A stretch of 13,514 bases of DNA from Calditerrivibrio sp. (GCA_020217115.1 JAIWOA010000075.1:1-13514); one strand, 5' to 3'. Shown: positions 1 through 7,782, counted from the first letter of the stretch. The notes: a model not told the origin generated them from the sequence alone. Translations and numbers: made by a program.

Positions 1-376
1 CCTGTCCAAGAAGGACAAATGGCAAAATAAGATCTGCTAAACATTTGAAATTAAACTTACCTTTACTATAAAGATAACCAGCAATAACCCCTCCAATAAT
101 ACCACCATGTATAGCAAGGCCACCATGCCAGAAAGCTAAAATCTCAGAGGGGTATTGTGAGTAGAAATCCCACCTCAAGAGAACATAATAAGCTCGAGCA
201 CCTATTATCCCACCAAAAAAGGATATTAAAACTACATTTTCAATTTTATCTGGATTCATCCCAAGGGTTCTGGACCTCTTTCTTACAAAATAAATAGCTA
301 TGAGTATCGCAACTAAATACATCAAACTGTATATTCTCAACTCAAAAGCCCCTATCTTAAAAAGGTATGGAAACAT
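1..376 (-). CDS. lgt: Prolipoprotein diacylglyceryl transferase, partial (N-terminal 125 residues)
   Basis: Lgt is an inner-membrane enzyme that moves diacylglycerol from phosphatidylglycerol to the lipobox cysteine of prolipoproteins, the first step of lipoprotein maturation. The reading frame starts at ATG 376 and continues off the left edge. Seen in it: a short N-terminal stretch MFPYLFKIGAFELRIYSLMY, then FFGGIIGARAYYVL (about residues 54-67, the family GGRxGYVL region) and WHGGLAIHGGIIGG (about 83-96), the Lgt signature region containing the conserved histidine (His103 of the E. coli enzyme). The start is firm: AAGGAG lies 8 bases upstream and the ATG directly follows the stop of the preceding transporter (TAGATG), so the two are probably translationally coupled. 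The C-terminal catalytic arginine region lies outside the window. Family assignment is confident; the grouping with drug/metabolite transporters looks incidental. Confidence 0.93.
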   Translation of the reverse strand, partial: MFPYLFKIGAFELRIYSLMYLVAILIAIYFVRKRSRTLGMNPDKIENVVLISFFGGIIGARAYYVLLRWDFYSQYPSEILAFWHGGLAIHGGIIGGVIAGYLYSKGKFNFKCLADLILPFVLLGQ

Positions 377-1255
377 CTATTTTGCTCCTTTCCTTGATGC
401 TATAAGTATTGATAAGAATATTAAGCATATACCGATAAATTTATATATGTCAATAGTTTCGTTAAAAATGAAATAGGCCATTATTGTGGCTCCTATAGGC
501 TCCCCCAGTATACCTATTGCCACCATAGAAGGTTTAAGGTGTTTTAATGACCAGTTAACTGAAGTATGACCAATCATCTGAGGAAAAATAGCAAGCATTA
601 CCATGCTAATATAGGAAGTGGTACTGTAGCCTGTAAAAGAGATACCCTGAACAATGGAAAATGCCAGTAGAAAAATGGCACTTGAACTGTATGCAATTGT
701 GATATATGTCATAATGTCAAGTCTTTCCCTAACTTTACTACCTAAAAGTAGGTAACAGCTTGCACAGACTGCCCCCAGAAGTGCTAATAAATCCCCTAAA
801 AGGGCATCTGTATCTTTAATTGAAAATCCACTTAGGCCACTGTCCCCAACAGCAAGCACTATACTTCCAAAAATTGATAAGAATATACCGATGACTATCT
901 CCTTTTGTAATTTTTCCTTCAAAAATATTACTGAAAATATCCCTACAAAAAGTGGATTTGTAGTTACCAGTACCACACTGCTAGCCACCGATGTCAATTT
1001 GAGAGAAGCAAACCATGAGATAAAATGAATCGTAAGTATAAAACCACTCAAAATAGAGAGCAAAAGATCCCTTTTATCTACATCCTTTAAAGAAAAGCCC
1101 TTTATCTTGGCAATTCCTATGAGAATAATTGAAGATATCACAAGTCGATAGGTAGCAATCATAATTGACGGAACATCTGAACAGAACTTAACCAATATAG
1201 AAGAAGATGCAAGGGAAAGAATCCCTATCACAAATATAAGAATATTTTTAATCAC
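377..1255 (-). CDS. EamA/DMT-superfamily transporter, third of three in tandem
   Basis: This 292-residue, highly hydrophobic protein has the ten-helix, two-EamA-repeat pattern of the drug/metabolite transporter superfamily. These are inner-membrane carriers or exporters whose substrates (amino acids, metabolites, drugs) cannot be read from sequence. The end of the first repeat shows VLVTTNPLFVGIFSVIFLKE (about residues 95-114), the usual proline-containing helix ending in the KE motif. The second repeat ends with ILGEPIGATIMAYFIFNE (about 249-266). The start is GTG at 1255, with AAGAGG 7 bases upstream. It overlaps the preceding transporter gene by eight bases (GTGATTAA), and its stop directly abuts the lgt start. 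It differs clearly in sequence from its two neighbours, so they are old paralogues rather than recent duplicates. Family is confident; substrate is unknown. Confidence 0.88.
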   Translation of the reverse strand: MIKNILIFVIGILSLASSSILVKFCSDVPSIMIATYRLVISSIILIGIAKIKGFSLKDVDKRDLLLSILSGFILTIHFISWFASLKLTSVASSVVLVTTNPLFVGIFSVIFLKEKLQKEIVIGIFLSIFGSIVLAVGDSGLSGFSIKDTDALLGDLLALLGAVCASCYLLLGSKVRERLDIMTYITIAYSSSAIFLLAFSIVQGISFTGYSTTSYISMVMLAIFPQMIGHTSVNWSLKHLKPSMVAIGILGEPIGATIMAYFIFNETIDIYKFIGICLIFLSILIASRKGAK

Positions 1256-2138
1256 CCTTAGACCTCTTAAATTTTATTTCAATAATTAGCATAGAAAGAA
1301 AAATAAGAAAAGCACCAACATATTGATCTCTTGTCAAAATTTCCCCCCCAATCAAAAAACCAAAGAATGCAGCTGAAAGGGGTTCAAGGGTAAAAATTAC
1401 AGCAGCCTTAGTGGGAGTGGTAAACTTCTGAGCATAGGTTTGTATCAAAAATGCAACCACAGTTGCCATAACCCCCGTTAAAAAAAATGCAAAAACATTT
1501 GCCCCACTAAAGACAATCTTCCCTTTCCAATCTTCAAATAAAAGAGCATAACAAACTGACAAAATAGTTAGCACAAATATCTGTATAGATGTCAAAGCAA
1601 ATACATCATCCCTTTTACAATAATAATCTATCAATACAATATGGAAAGCTACAAATAAAGCATTGAGGAGAACCAAAAATTCCCCCATTCCAAATCCAAT
1701 TTTATTACCGTGAAAACTAATGAGAAATAAACCAGTAAAAGCCATAAAAACAGCAATAACTGTTTTAATATCCATACTTTTTTTCAAAAAAACTACAGAT
1801 ATTATCGGAACAAATATAAGGTAAAGACCGGTAATGAAACCTGTCTCCGATGCAGTAACAAATTTCAACCCCATTGTTTGGAAAGTAAAAGTCAAGAACA
1901 GCACAACACCAAGTACAAAACCATCTAAAACAACTACCCTATTTATCTTTTTTGGCCGATAAAGAAATATTACCAATAAAAGAATTGAAGCTATAATAAA
2001 TCTCACGGAATTAAATGTTATAGGTGGAATAGTCTCTATTGTTTTCTTCGTAACTATAAATGTCGATCCCCATATTAAAGATATGAATACGAGAAGAATA
2101 TCAGCCTTTAAACTGCTACCTTTAACACCTTTATACAT
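1248..2138 (-). CDS. EamA/DMT-superfamily transporter, second of three in tandem
   Basis: This predicted 296-residue inner-membrane protein has two EamA repeats and about ten helices. The first helix carries SLIWGSTFIVTKK (about residues 20-32), the WGS/T-F motif typical of RhaT/YdcZ/EamA-type DMT proteins. Later landmarks are ETGFITGLYLIFVPIISVVF in repeat one and TLEPLSAAFFGFLIGGE near the end of repeat two. A longer frame opens at 2183, but ATG 2138 is the better start. It has GGAG six bases upstream, places the first helix where the family has it, and gives an eight-base overlap (ATGTATAA) with the upstream stop. The extra N-terminal 15 residues of the long version are cysteine-rich and unlike the family. 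The C-terminus is basic (KFKRSKGD), as expected for a cytoplasmic end. The substrate is not predictable; the operon partners are two other DMT genes and lgt. Confidence 0.88.
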   Translation of the reverse strand: MYKGVKGSSLKADILLVFISLIWGSTFIVTKKTIETIPPITFNSVRFIIASILLLVIFLYRPKKINRVVVLDGFVLGVVLFLTFTFQTMGLKFVTASETGFITGLYLIFVPIISVVFLKKSMDIKTVIAVFMAFTGLFLISFHGNKIGFGMGEFLVLLNALFVAFHIVLIDYYCKRDDVFALTSIQIFVLTILSVCYALLFEDWKGKIVFSGANVFAFFLTGVMATVVAFLIQTYAQKFTTPTKAAVIFTLEPLSAAFFGFLIGGEILTRDQYVGAFLIFLSMLIIEIKFKRSKGD

Positions 2139-3003
2139 GGTTTCTCCGCAGCATTGCATAGTTTGGAAGTATGATACCTGCAAGTATCAATACCATTCCG
2201 ATTACTTGAAAAAACAGAATTTTTTCTCCCAGAATGAAAAAAGATGATACAACAGTAATTATAGGCTCAATAGTCGAAAATATAGACACATATACTGAGC
2301 CTATTTTTTCAATGGCAATATAGAGAAAGAGAACCGCCAGAAAGGTAGGGATAAATCCAATACCAAAAGCTATAAGAAGTTTTTGAGCATTAAAAGTACC
2401 AAAATTAAATGGATTAGAAAAAGTAAGATATGAAAAAGCTGTACTTAGAATTACATAGAAGCTAAATGTAACAGGGTTAATATTTTTCAGAGCTTTTTGA
2501 ATAAATATAAGGTAGAAGGAAAAAACCGACATTGCGAGCACAGCATAAAATATACCAGTTAAAGATATTTTTCTTAAAAAAGCATCATAAAATATAAAAA
2601 AACAACCCAACATTATCAGTAAAAGGGATATAAACATACCTTTACTTATTTTTGTTTTAAAAAATATAACAGATAAAATGGTAACGGTAACTGGATATGC
2701 GTAAAGGATCAGAGATGTTGTAGATGCCTCAATGTACTCCAGAGATTTTATAAATGCATAGCTCTGGATAAAATAAAGTACAAATCCAGCAAAAAAAGCT
2801 TTTAAAAGCTCCTTAAACCCTATTCTAAACAAAGATAGATCTTTTATAATAAAAAATAATACAAAAAGAAAGGATGCAATGAAAAATCTATAGGTCAAAA
2901 GCTCACCGGCACTAAAACCTGCCATGTAGCCAAGCTTGCCAAATATGGCGAGCAATCCAAAAAAAGCAGCAGACAAGATAGTATATAAAAAACCAGTTAT
3001 CAT
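2131..3003 (-). CDS. EamA/DMT-superfamily transporter, first of three in tandem
   Basis: This predicted 290-residue ten-helix membrane protein belongs to the DMT/EamA superfamily. Repeat one ends in ASTTSLILYAYPVTVTILSV (about residues 93-112), with the characteristic proline in the helix. Repeat two ends in STIEPIITVVSSFFILGE, the family EP...GE signature. The frame is open to 3051, but ATG 3003 is preferred. It has GGAG five bases upstream and the first hydrophobic helix begins right after it. The extra 16 residues of the longer form (including QFSGDD) have no family counterpart. It is the first gene after the 350-base gap, so it probably heads the DMT-DMT-DMT-lgt transcript, with a candidate promoter at 3056-3085. 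Direction of transport and substrate are unknown. Confidence 0.87.
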   Translation of the reverse strand: MITGFLYTILSAAFFGLLAIFGKLGYMAGFSAGELLTYRFFIASFLFVLFFIIKDLSLFRIGFKELLKAFFAGFVLYFIQSYAFIKSLEYIEASTTSLILYAYPVTVTILSVIFFKTKISKGMFISLLLIMLGCFFIFYDAFLRKISLTGIFYAVLAMSVFSFYLIFIQKALKNINPVTFSFYVILSTAFSYLTFSNPFNFGTFNAQKLLIAFGIGFIPTFLAVLFLYIAIEKIGSVYVSIFSTIEPIITVVSSFFILGEKILFFQVIGMVLILAGIILPNYAMLRRNHV

Positions 3004-3055
3004 ATCATCTCCAGAAAATTGTATAGGTAACATATTCAGAATATTTTGCAATATA

Positions 3056-3085
3056 AATATACCCTGCTAACCATTTTATGAACAA
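3056..3085 (-). promoter_or_regulatory. Candidate sigma-70-type promoter for the DMT-lgt genes
   Basis: On the minus strand, TTGTTC (3085-3080) and TATATT (3061-3056) are separated by 18 bases. This would start transcription near 3049, about 45 bases before the preferred ATG at 3003. The -10 hexamer is 5/6 to consensus and the -35 is weaker. The surrounding DNA is very AT-rich, so chance matches are likely; the position just upstream of an operon start is the main support. Confidence 0.35.
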
Positions 3086-3102
3086 TCTCCAGATATTTTC
3101 CG

Positions 3103-3258
3103 CTAAAATGAAAATATTCCAGAAACCACAGGTTGTAATCCATCATAAACTGCATTCAGTGTTGTTTTTTTATGAAAATAACTATACATATTTCTGAAAA
3201 CTTTTATAGATAAGCTAATCAGGATAATATATCCCAACCTATTTTGGGGCAGTACCAT
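3103..3258 (-). pseudogene. Possible remnant of a chromate transporter (ChrA) domain
   Basis: A frame from ATG 3258 to TAG 3103 encodes 51 residues. A hydrophobic stretch (GYIILISLSIKVF) is followed by LNAVYDGLQPVVSGI. The second part matches the ChrA-domain pattern in which a hydrophobic segment leads to a charged loop and then (V)xAxxxGLRPxVVGLI, where the conserved GLxPxV marks the start of the next helix. No Shine-Dalgarno site precedes it. The frame is closed by several stops just upstream, and neither the N-terminal part of a ChrA domain nor the helices after GLxP are present. I read it as a decayed gene fragment left in the intergenic gap. The match comes from recall of the family pattern, with weak agreement in the N-terminal part, so the assignment is tentative. 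Confidence 0.4.
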
Positions 3259-3355
3259 TATACTTATATTTCCGCAATCAAAAAAAGAGGATGAAGCTAA
3301 AGCTATACAAATATGTTAGCATTAAAAATTAGGTAGTTATACTATAGAGAATCTT

Positions 3356-5065
3356 TCAGAGATCTATAAACTCTTTCTCATAGTTTTTGTATATGTTATT
3401 GAAATCCTCATTTTTGTAAAGCTCATATATACTAAAATCTTCACCAAAGTTCTTCTTTATAAATGTTGGGATATCTCTATAATTGAAAAATTTTATACAG
3501 TTTACAGCAGGGTCTCCAAACAGAGATTTACTCTTTTTAGCATATTTCTGAGGAATAATATTGAGATTAACAAATTCATTTACTATAGTTTCCATCTGAT
3601 TAAGACTATGAAAATTAAGATTTTCTATCCTACCACAGTTGGATTCAACAAAGCTACATAGAGTATGTATAAATATTCTAAGATGACTAATGGAATCAAG
3701 CTCTTTCTGACTTATCGAAATTGTAACATCTTTATTTCTAAATATGTTGAATAGTTTTTGTTCATTTCTGAAGCTCAACTTAACTAATAGTTCCAGAGGG
3801 ATTTTATCCATTAACTCATTTCTACCCTTTAATTTGAAATGCTGATCAACGATACCAATTGTTTTTAATACACCCACAAGTTTTAAAAAAGTTGTAAACA
3901 AGATAGAGTCAGGTGGCAATAGATTATCTTTTACTATAATCTCATTAAGATCACTACTTACGTCAATTATAGGATTTTTACCCGGATTTAAAAATTCAGA
4001 TATTTTGATATCCTCAACAACATACTTACTATTAAGATGGATAAGAATCTTGTCATTATTAAAATAAGAATCTGCAAGGTTATCAAGGGGTATAGTCAAA
4101 GAATTTTCCTTAACGTTTGTTATCTGTCTAAAAAAGGATAACAGATTTTTTGGATGGCTACTCGGTTGAAGAACTTCATATATTATTCCATCCTTCTCAG
4201 CTTTAAAATAAGATATAAGGTTTATAAGTATATCCCCATTTATAACATTCTCATCGAATATCAAAATGAGCCTTTCAAGCTCCGTTGCCTTCAAAACATT
4301 AAATAAAAAATCTGTTATACCACCATCGATAAAAAGCTTATCCAATCTATTGTCTATTTTAACAAAACCCTCTGAGGAGATATTATCTATACTTGGTGAA
4401 TATATGTAATATTTTATTCCATTGGGAAACTGTATCAATATTGCTCCATTCACAGATTCGTAAGTCTCTTCGATTTTCTTATCTACTATAATTTCAGGTT
4501 CTTCTTTTAAATTTTTCTGTTCTTCTAACCTTTTTTTAGGAGCTATTTTTATAACTTGTGGTTTTAAAATCGTATCTTCTTCCTGATCATCTGTTATGTC
4601 ATTTTTTTTATAAAAATCCCCACTTTCCTGCTTACCCACAGTTTCTGTAACACTATTTTCCTTTTTGCCGCTATCTTCTATCCTATCTTCAACTTTAGCT
4701 AAAACTGCACCTTTTTTCTTTACCGCAACTATATTAGAATCTTTGTCAATATTGCTAAAAAAATCTGAAACATCAACAATAATATCTGATTTCACTTCAT
4801 ACTGGCAGGCAAGCCTGAAGCCGGCATCTATGTTTATAGGAGCAAGGATTATAGTATCTTTTTTGGTAGGTTTGTTAATAGGTTTTTTGTCTGCAGAAAC
4901 AATTCTAACTCTACATTTGCCACACTGGCCACTTCCCTTACACAAAGTGGGAACATTAAGCCCATTTTCAATAAGGACATGATACAGGTTAGCCCCTGAT
5001 TTGACTTCAACAGTAATGTTATGATTCTTTATTATAACCTTATGCTTTTTATTATTAAAAAACAT
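3356..5065 (-). CDS. 2Fe-2S ferredoxin-domain protein with a diverged RACo/DUF4445 (ASKHA)-like C-terminal region
   Basis: This is a 569-residue cytoplasmic protein. Residues 9-100 form a plant-type 2Fe-2S ferredoxin domain with ligands Cys42-x5-Cys48-x2-Cys51 (LCKGSGQCGKC) and Cys87 (RLACQYE). This is the arrangement found at the N-terminus of RACo-type reductive activators of corrinoid proteins. Residues 105-200 are a charged, Lys/Glu-rich, probably disordered linker. The rest (about 205-569) follows the order of DUF4445 landmarks: GIVDQHFKL (404-412, where the family has GLID), ISISQKELDSISHLRIFI (449-466, for the family's ITQkDI..LQLAKAAI), and NIIPQ...GDPAVN near 502-522 (for the family's GLLP...GNxAL). 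The ATPase motifs of that fold (DIGTTT, GGIxG) are not recognisable, so ATP hydrolysis is doubtful. The gene starts two bases after the ABC ATPase stop (TAATATG), with only a weak ribosome site. Its electron partner and target are unknown. Confidence 0.75.
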   Translation of the reverse strand: MFFNNKKHKVIIKNHNITVEVKSGANLYHVLIENGLNVPTLCKGSGQCGKCRVRIVSADKKPINKPTKKDTIILAPINIDAGFRLACQYEVKSDIIVDVSDFFSNIDKDSNIVAVKKKGAVLAKVEDRIEDSGKKENSVTETVGKQESGDFYKKNDITDDQEEDTILKPQVIKIAPKKRLEEQKNLKEEPEIIVDKKIEETYESVNGAILIQFPNGIKYYIYSPSIDNISSEGFVKIDNRLDKLFIDGGITDFLFNVLKATELERLILIFDENVINGDILINLISYFKAEKDGIIYEVLQPSSHPKNLLSFFRQITNVKENSLTIPLDNLADSYFNNDKILIHLNSKYVVEDIKISEFLNPGKNPIIDVSSDLNEIIVKDNLLPPDSILFTTFLKLVGVLKTIGIVDQHFKLKGRNELMDKIPLELLVKLSFRNEQKLFNIFRNKDVTISISQKELDSISHLRIFIHTLCSFVESNCGRIENLNFHSLNQMETIVNEFVNLNIIPQKYAKKSKSLFGDPAVNCIKFFNYRDIPTFIKKNFGEDFSIYELYKNEDFNNIYKNYEKEFIDL

Positions 5066-5066
5066 A

Positions 5067-5810
5067 TTAAAGTATCTGCCCCAAAAATTGTTTTAATCTC
5101 TCATTGCGTGGATTATTAAAAATATCTTCAGCCTTACCCATTTCCACAATGTTACCTTCATCCATAAAGACAACCCTATCTGAAACCTCTCTTGCAAAAC
5201 CCATTTCATGGGTCACAACAACCATTGTCATACCATCCTTTGCAAGTGTCTTCATAACATCCAGAACCTCTCCTATCATTTCAGGATCAAGGGCACTTGT
5301 AGGTTCATCAAATAGCATAATTTTAGGTTTCATTGCAAGAGCTCTCGCAATTGCTACTCTCTGCTGTTGCCCACCTGACAACTGTGATGGATAACTACCA
5401 CCTCTATCTCCCAAACCAACTCTTTCAAGTAGTTTTAAAGCAAGTTCATCAGCACTTTTCTTATCCATTTTTCTGACAATTCTTGGAGCAATTGTAATAT
5501 TTTCCAGTGCTGTCAGATGGGGAAAAAGATTAAACTGCTGAAAAACCATACCAACTTCCTCTCTAATTTTGTTGATGTTGGTTTTGCTGTCAGTAAGCTC
5601 TATACCATCGATAATAATATTTCCACCATTTATAGTTTCAAGATGGTTCAAAGTCCTCAGAAATGTTGATTTACCTGATCCGCTGGGACCAATTATTACC
5701 ACAACTTCACCCTGCATAACATTGAGAGAAACCCCTTTGAGGGCTTTTACACCGTTTTTATATATTTTTACAACATTTTTTGCCTGAATTATACAATTTT
5801 CACTAATCAC
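5067..5810 (-). CDS. Polar amino acid ABC transporter, ATP-binding protein (GlnQ/HisP type)
   Basis: This is the cytoplasmic ATPase of an amino acid importer, probably a homodimer on the adjacent permease. Numbered from GTG 5810 (247 residues), it has Walker [10 protein letters not shown] (41-49), the Q-loop in [13 protein letters not shown] (89-101), signature LSGGQQQR (144-151), Walker [13 protein letters not shown] (164-175) and the switch histidine in [17 protein letters not shown]. The sequences around [12 protein letters not shown] and [14 protein letters not shown] are diagnostic of the polar amino acid (PAAT) subfamily. The open frame reaches TTG 5831, but that codon has no ribosome site. 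AAAGGAG lies at 5828-5822 and best serves GTG 5810, which overlaps the permease stop by eight bases (GTGATTAG). The ferredoxin-domain gene follows after one base. The symbol glnQ is plausible, but the amino acid carried is not known. Confidence 0.95.
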   Translation of the reverse strand: MISENCIIQAKNVVKIYKNGVKALKGVSLNVMQGEVVVIIGPSGSGKSTFLRTLNHLETINGGNIIIDGIELTDSKTNINKIREEVGMVFQQFNLFPHLTALENITIAPRIVRKMDKKSADELALKLLERVGLGDRGGSYPSQLSGGQQQRVAIARALAMKPKIMLFDEPTSALDPEMIGEVLDVMKTLAKDGMTMVVVTHEMGFAREVSDRVVFMDEGNIVEMGKAEDIFNNPRNERLKQFLGQIL

Positions 5811-6753
5811 TTGCAGCAAGTCTCCTTTCAAGTAGTTGAACTAAAAAAGATAGTCCAAAAGTAAGTAAAAGATACATTATAGCAACAACAAACCATACCT
5901 CAAATGGGCTGAAAGTGGAAGAAACTATTTCCCTACCAGCCTTTGTAAGATCGGTAATGGAGATAACCGATACAAGGGAAGAATCCTTTATAAGGGATAT
6001 AAACTGACCTGCCATTGGAGGCAATGTTCTCTTTAAAGCTTGTGGAAGTATTATGTATCTCATTGCCTGAAAATAGTTCATGCCAAGACTTCTTGCGGCC
6101 TCCATCTGACCCTTTGGTATGGACTGTATCCCAGCTCTAACAATTTCTGCGATATATGCTCCTGCAAATATCGCAAGGGCTGCAATACCTGATGTAATTC
6201 TGTCAAGCTGAAAAACTGTACCTATAAAAAAATAAAATATGAAAATCTGTACAAGCAGTGGAGTTCCCCTTATAAGCTCAATATAAGTCACAGATAGTTT
6301 TCTAAGAACAATATTTGAGGATATCCTTGACAAACCTGTTATTATACCTATCACTATTGCAATCAGTATTGCCACAAAAGATATATACAAAGTATTCCAG
6401 AGACCCCATGTTAAGGGACCTATTTTATACTTATAGTCATAGGCAACAATATCACCTTCATAGACGTCTGTGTTATCGGATAAAAGAGATTCTTTATAAT
6501 CCGATATCTTTTCAGTCTTACTACCATCAGTACTCTTAATAACTATCGTTTTACCTTCAAAATGCAGGACACCTTCAAAAGGTGCCCTGATATCTATTTT
6601 TTCATTACTGATTATGTAAGAAGGTATCCTTTCCCATCTCCAGATATAGTCAACCTTCTTGGTAGAATAGTAAACAAAGAAAATTAACAAACCTACAATA
6701 GAAACAAATACAGCATTCCAAATAAAATTTTTAAAAAGATTGTTTTTATTCAT
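5803..6753 (-). CDS. Polar amino acid ABC transporter, permease (HisM/GlnP type) with an extra N-terminal extracytoplasmic segment
   Basis: This is a 316-residue inner-membrane permease of the importer. The core (about 113-310) is a HisM/GlnP-type BPD domain: [20 protein letters not shown] starts the first core helix, [14 protein letters not shown] (158-171) is the family hallmark, and [20 protein letters not shown] (218-237) is the EAA loop that contacts the ATPase. It is longer than the usual 220-240 residues. An extra N-terminal helix (about 10-30) is followed by some 75 residues (34-110) predicted to lie outside the membrane, rich in beta-forming stretches such as [13 protein letters not shown]. 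Such extensions occur in some PAAT permeases, with no role that I know. Only one permease gene is present, so a homodimer is expected. The gene lies 16 bases after the binding-protein stop and overlaps the ATPase gene. The ATG at 6753 has GGAG rather far upstream (13 bases). Confidence 0.94.
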   Translation of the reverse strand: MNKNNLFKNFIWNAVFVSIVGLLIFFVYYSTKKVDYIWRWERIPSYIISNEKIDIRAPFEGVLHFEGKTIVIKSTDGSKTEKISDYKESLLSDNTDVYEGDIVAYDYKYKIGPLTWGLWNTLYISFVAILIAIVIGIITGLSRISSNIVLRKLSVTYIELIRGTPLLVQIFIFYFFIGTVFQLDRITSGIAALAIFAGAYIAEIVRAGIQSIPKGQMEAARSLGMNYFQAMRYIILPQALKRTLPPMAGQFISLIKDSSLVSVISITDLTKAGREIVSSTFSPFEVWFVVAIMYLLLTFGLSFLVQLLERRLAASD

Positions 6754-6769
6754 TTATAATATAGGTCTC

Positions 6770-7576
6770 CTATTGAACATCTTTCAGCCAATCAGTGCTT
6801 TTAAACCATTTATTATAGATAGCATCGTATCTTCCATCACCTTTAACTATCATAAGAAAGTTATTAAGCCAATTAAGGAAATCTGGATCACCTTTATTTA
6901 TTGCCCATGCAAGGGGCTCATAGGTAAATGGTTTGTCAAGAAAGGCTAACTTTGAGCTGTTTTGAGCATAGAAAATTGCATTGTACGGCAAATCATAAAC
7001 AAAAGCATCAGCTTTACCATTTATAACCTCCATAGCAGCTTCCTGCTCTGTTTCAAAAAGTCTCAACTTTGCTTTAGGCATAAGCTTTTTTGTAGCAAAA
7101 TCAGCAGTAACACCAAGCTTTGTTACTACAGTATATTTTGGATCATTGAGATCTTTATAACTTTTTATCTTACCAGCAAGCTCCTTTTTTATGAGGATTG
7201 TCTGTCCAACCACAATATATGGTTCAACAAAATTAACCTGCATATTTCTCTGTGGTGTGATAGTCATACCAGACATGATTATATCAAATTTATTTGTCAA
7301 AAGTGCAGGAATAATGCCATCCCATGCAGTGTTTACAAGGGTTAATTTAACTCCAAGCTCCTTTGCGATCTCCTTTGCCATATCCACATCAAATCCGATT
7401 ATATTCCCTTTCTTATCTTTGAGTTCAAATGGCATGTAACCAGCTTCAAGACCTACCCTGATCTCTTTCTTCTTGATTATCTGATTGAGCGTAGACTTCT
7501 CCCAAACTGCGATATCAGAAGCAAACAATGCGGAAGCAAATACAAATGTTAAAAATACAAACAAAACCTTTTTCAT
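6770..7576 (-). CDS. Amino acid ABC transporter, periplasmic substrate-binding protein (family 3)
   Basis: This 268-residue exported binding protein delivers an amino acid to the adjacent permease. A signal peptide is evident: MKK, a hydrophobic core VLFVFLTFVFASALFA, and probable cleavage near Ala19-Ser20. There is no lipobox cysteine, so it should be soluble in the periplasm. Family-3 landmarks are EIRVGLEAGYMPFEL (38-52), GFDVDMAKEIAKELG (61-75), the WDGIIPALL region (85-93) and MSGMTITPQRNMQVNFVEPY (101-120). Within that last stretch Arg110 should bind the ligand carboxylate. In ADAFVYDLPYN, Asp195 should bind its amino group. The side-chain specificity is not readable; glutamine, glutamate or another polar amino acid is likely. 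The ATG at 7576 has a strong GGAGG nine bases upstream, consistent with the high expression needed for a binding protein. It lies 25 bases after the zinc-ribbon gene. Confidence 0.95.
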   Translation of the reverse strand: MKKVLFVFLTFVFASALFASDIAVWEKSTLNQIIKKKEIRVGLEAGYMPFELKDKKGNIIGFDVDMAKEIAKELGVKLTLVNTAWDGIIPALLTNKFDIIMSGMTITPQRNMQVNFVEPYIVVGQTILIKKELAGKIKSYKDLNDPKYTVVTKLGVTADFATKKLMPKAKLRLFETEQEAAMEVINGKADAFVYDLPYNAIFYAQNSSKLAFLDKPFTYEPLAWAINKGDPDFLNWLNNFLMIVKGDGRYDAIYNKWFKSTDWLKDVQ

Positions 7577-7601
7577 TTTTCTTATCCTCCATTACTATTT
7601 T

Positions 7602-7754
7602 TTAATATGATTTCCCTTCATCTAAAAGTTCTTTGATAATCATCTGAGTTCCACACTCGGGGCATTTAGGTATATCTTCTTTAGGTATGTAAACTATTGA
7701 TATATAACCACACTTAGGACATTTAACCTCTACAGCCTCAACTTTTTCTCCCAT
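7602..7754 (-). CDS. 50-residue zinc-ribbon protein
   Basis: This small gene encodes 50 residues with two CxxC knuckles: KCPKCG (Cys12, Cys15) and KCPECG (Cys31, Cys34), 15 residues apart. The pattern is that of a rubredoxin-like or zinc-ribbon fold binding one metal ion, probably zinc. The sequence between them (YISIVYIPKEDIPK) is typical of small ribbon proteins, and a short charged tail KELLDEGKSY follows. ATG 7754 has GGAG six bases upstream; an in-frame ATG at 7760 sits directly against that site and is rejected. A good promoter lies 30-55 bases upstream, and the amino acid binding-protein gene follows after 25 bases, so this is probably the first gene of the importer operon. Its role is not known: regulator, metal carrier and RNA-binding accessory are all possible. 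Confidence 0.85.
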   Translation of the reverse strand: MGEKVEAVEVKCPKCGYISIVYIPKEDIPKCPECGTQMIIKELLDEGKSY

Positions 7755-7782
7755 CGTCATCTCCAAACTTTTCCTTTACTCT

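Larger units (their letters stand above)
3004..3355. other. Intergenic gap of about 350 bases
   Basis: This is the only substantial gap in the window; other gaps are under 80 bases. It separates the ferredoxin-domain gene from the DMT transporters. It has no intact gene. It contains a broken reading frame resembling the end of a ChrA domain (3103-3258), a candidate promoter (3056-3085), and a short CCCAA/TTGGG inverted repeat at 3233-3248. That repeat lacks a following T-run on either strand. No convincing terminator was found after the ferredoxin-domain gene. Confidence 0.6.

Noticed and set aside
3036..3146. A 36-codon minus-strand frame from the ATGATG at 3146, overlapping the ChrA-like remnant in another frame
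   Set aside because: It has no ribosome site and no recognisable motif, and it competes with the frame that shows the ChrA-like pattern.
3233..3248. Inverted repeat CCCAA/TTGGG as a terminator
   Set aside because: The five-base stem is short and no T-run follows on either strand.
4665..4982. A 105-codon plus-strand frame opposite the ferredoxin domain
   Set aside because: It lies wholly opposite a well-supported domain, has no ribosome site or recognisable motif, and is best explained as a shadow of codon bias.
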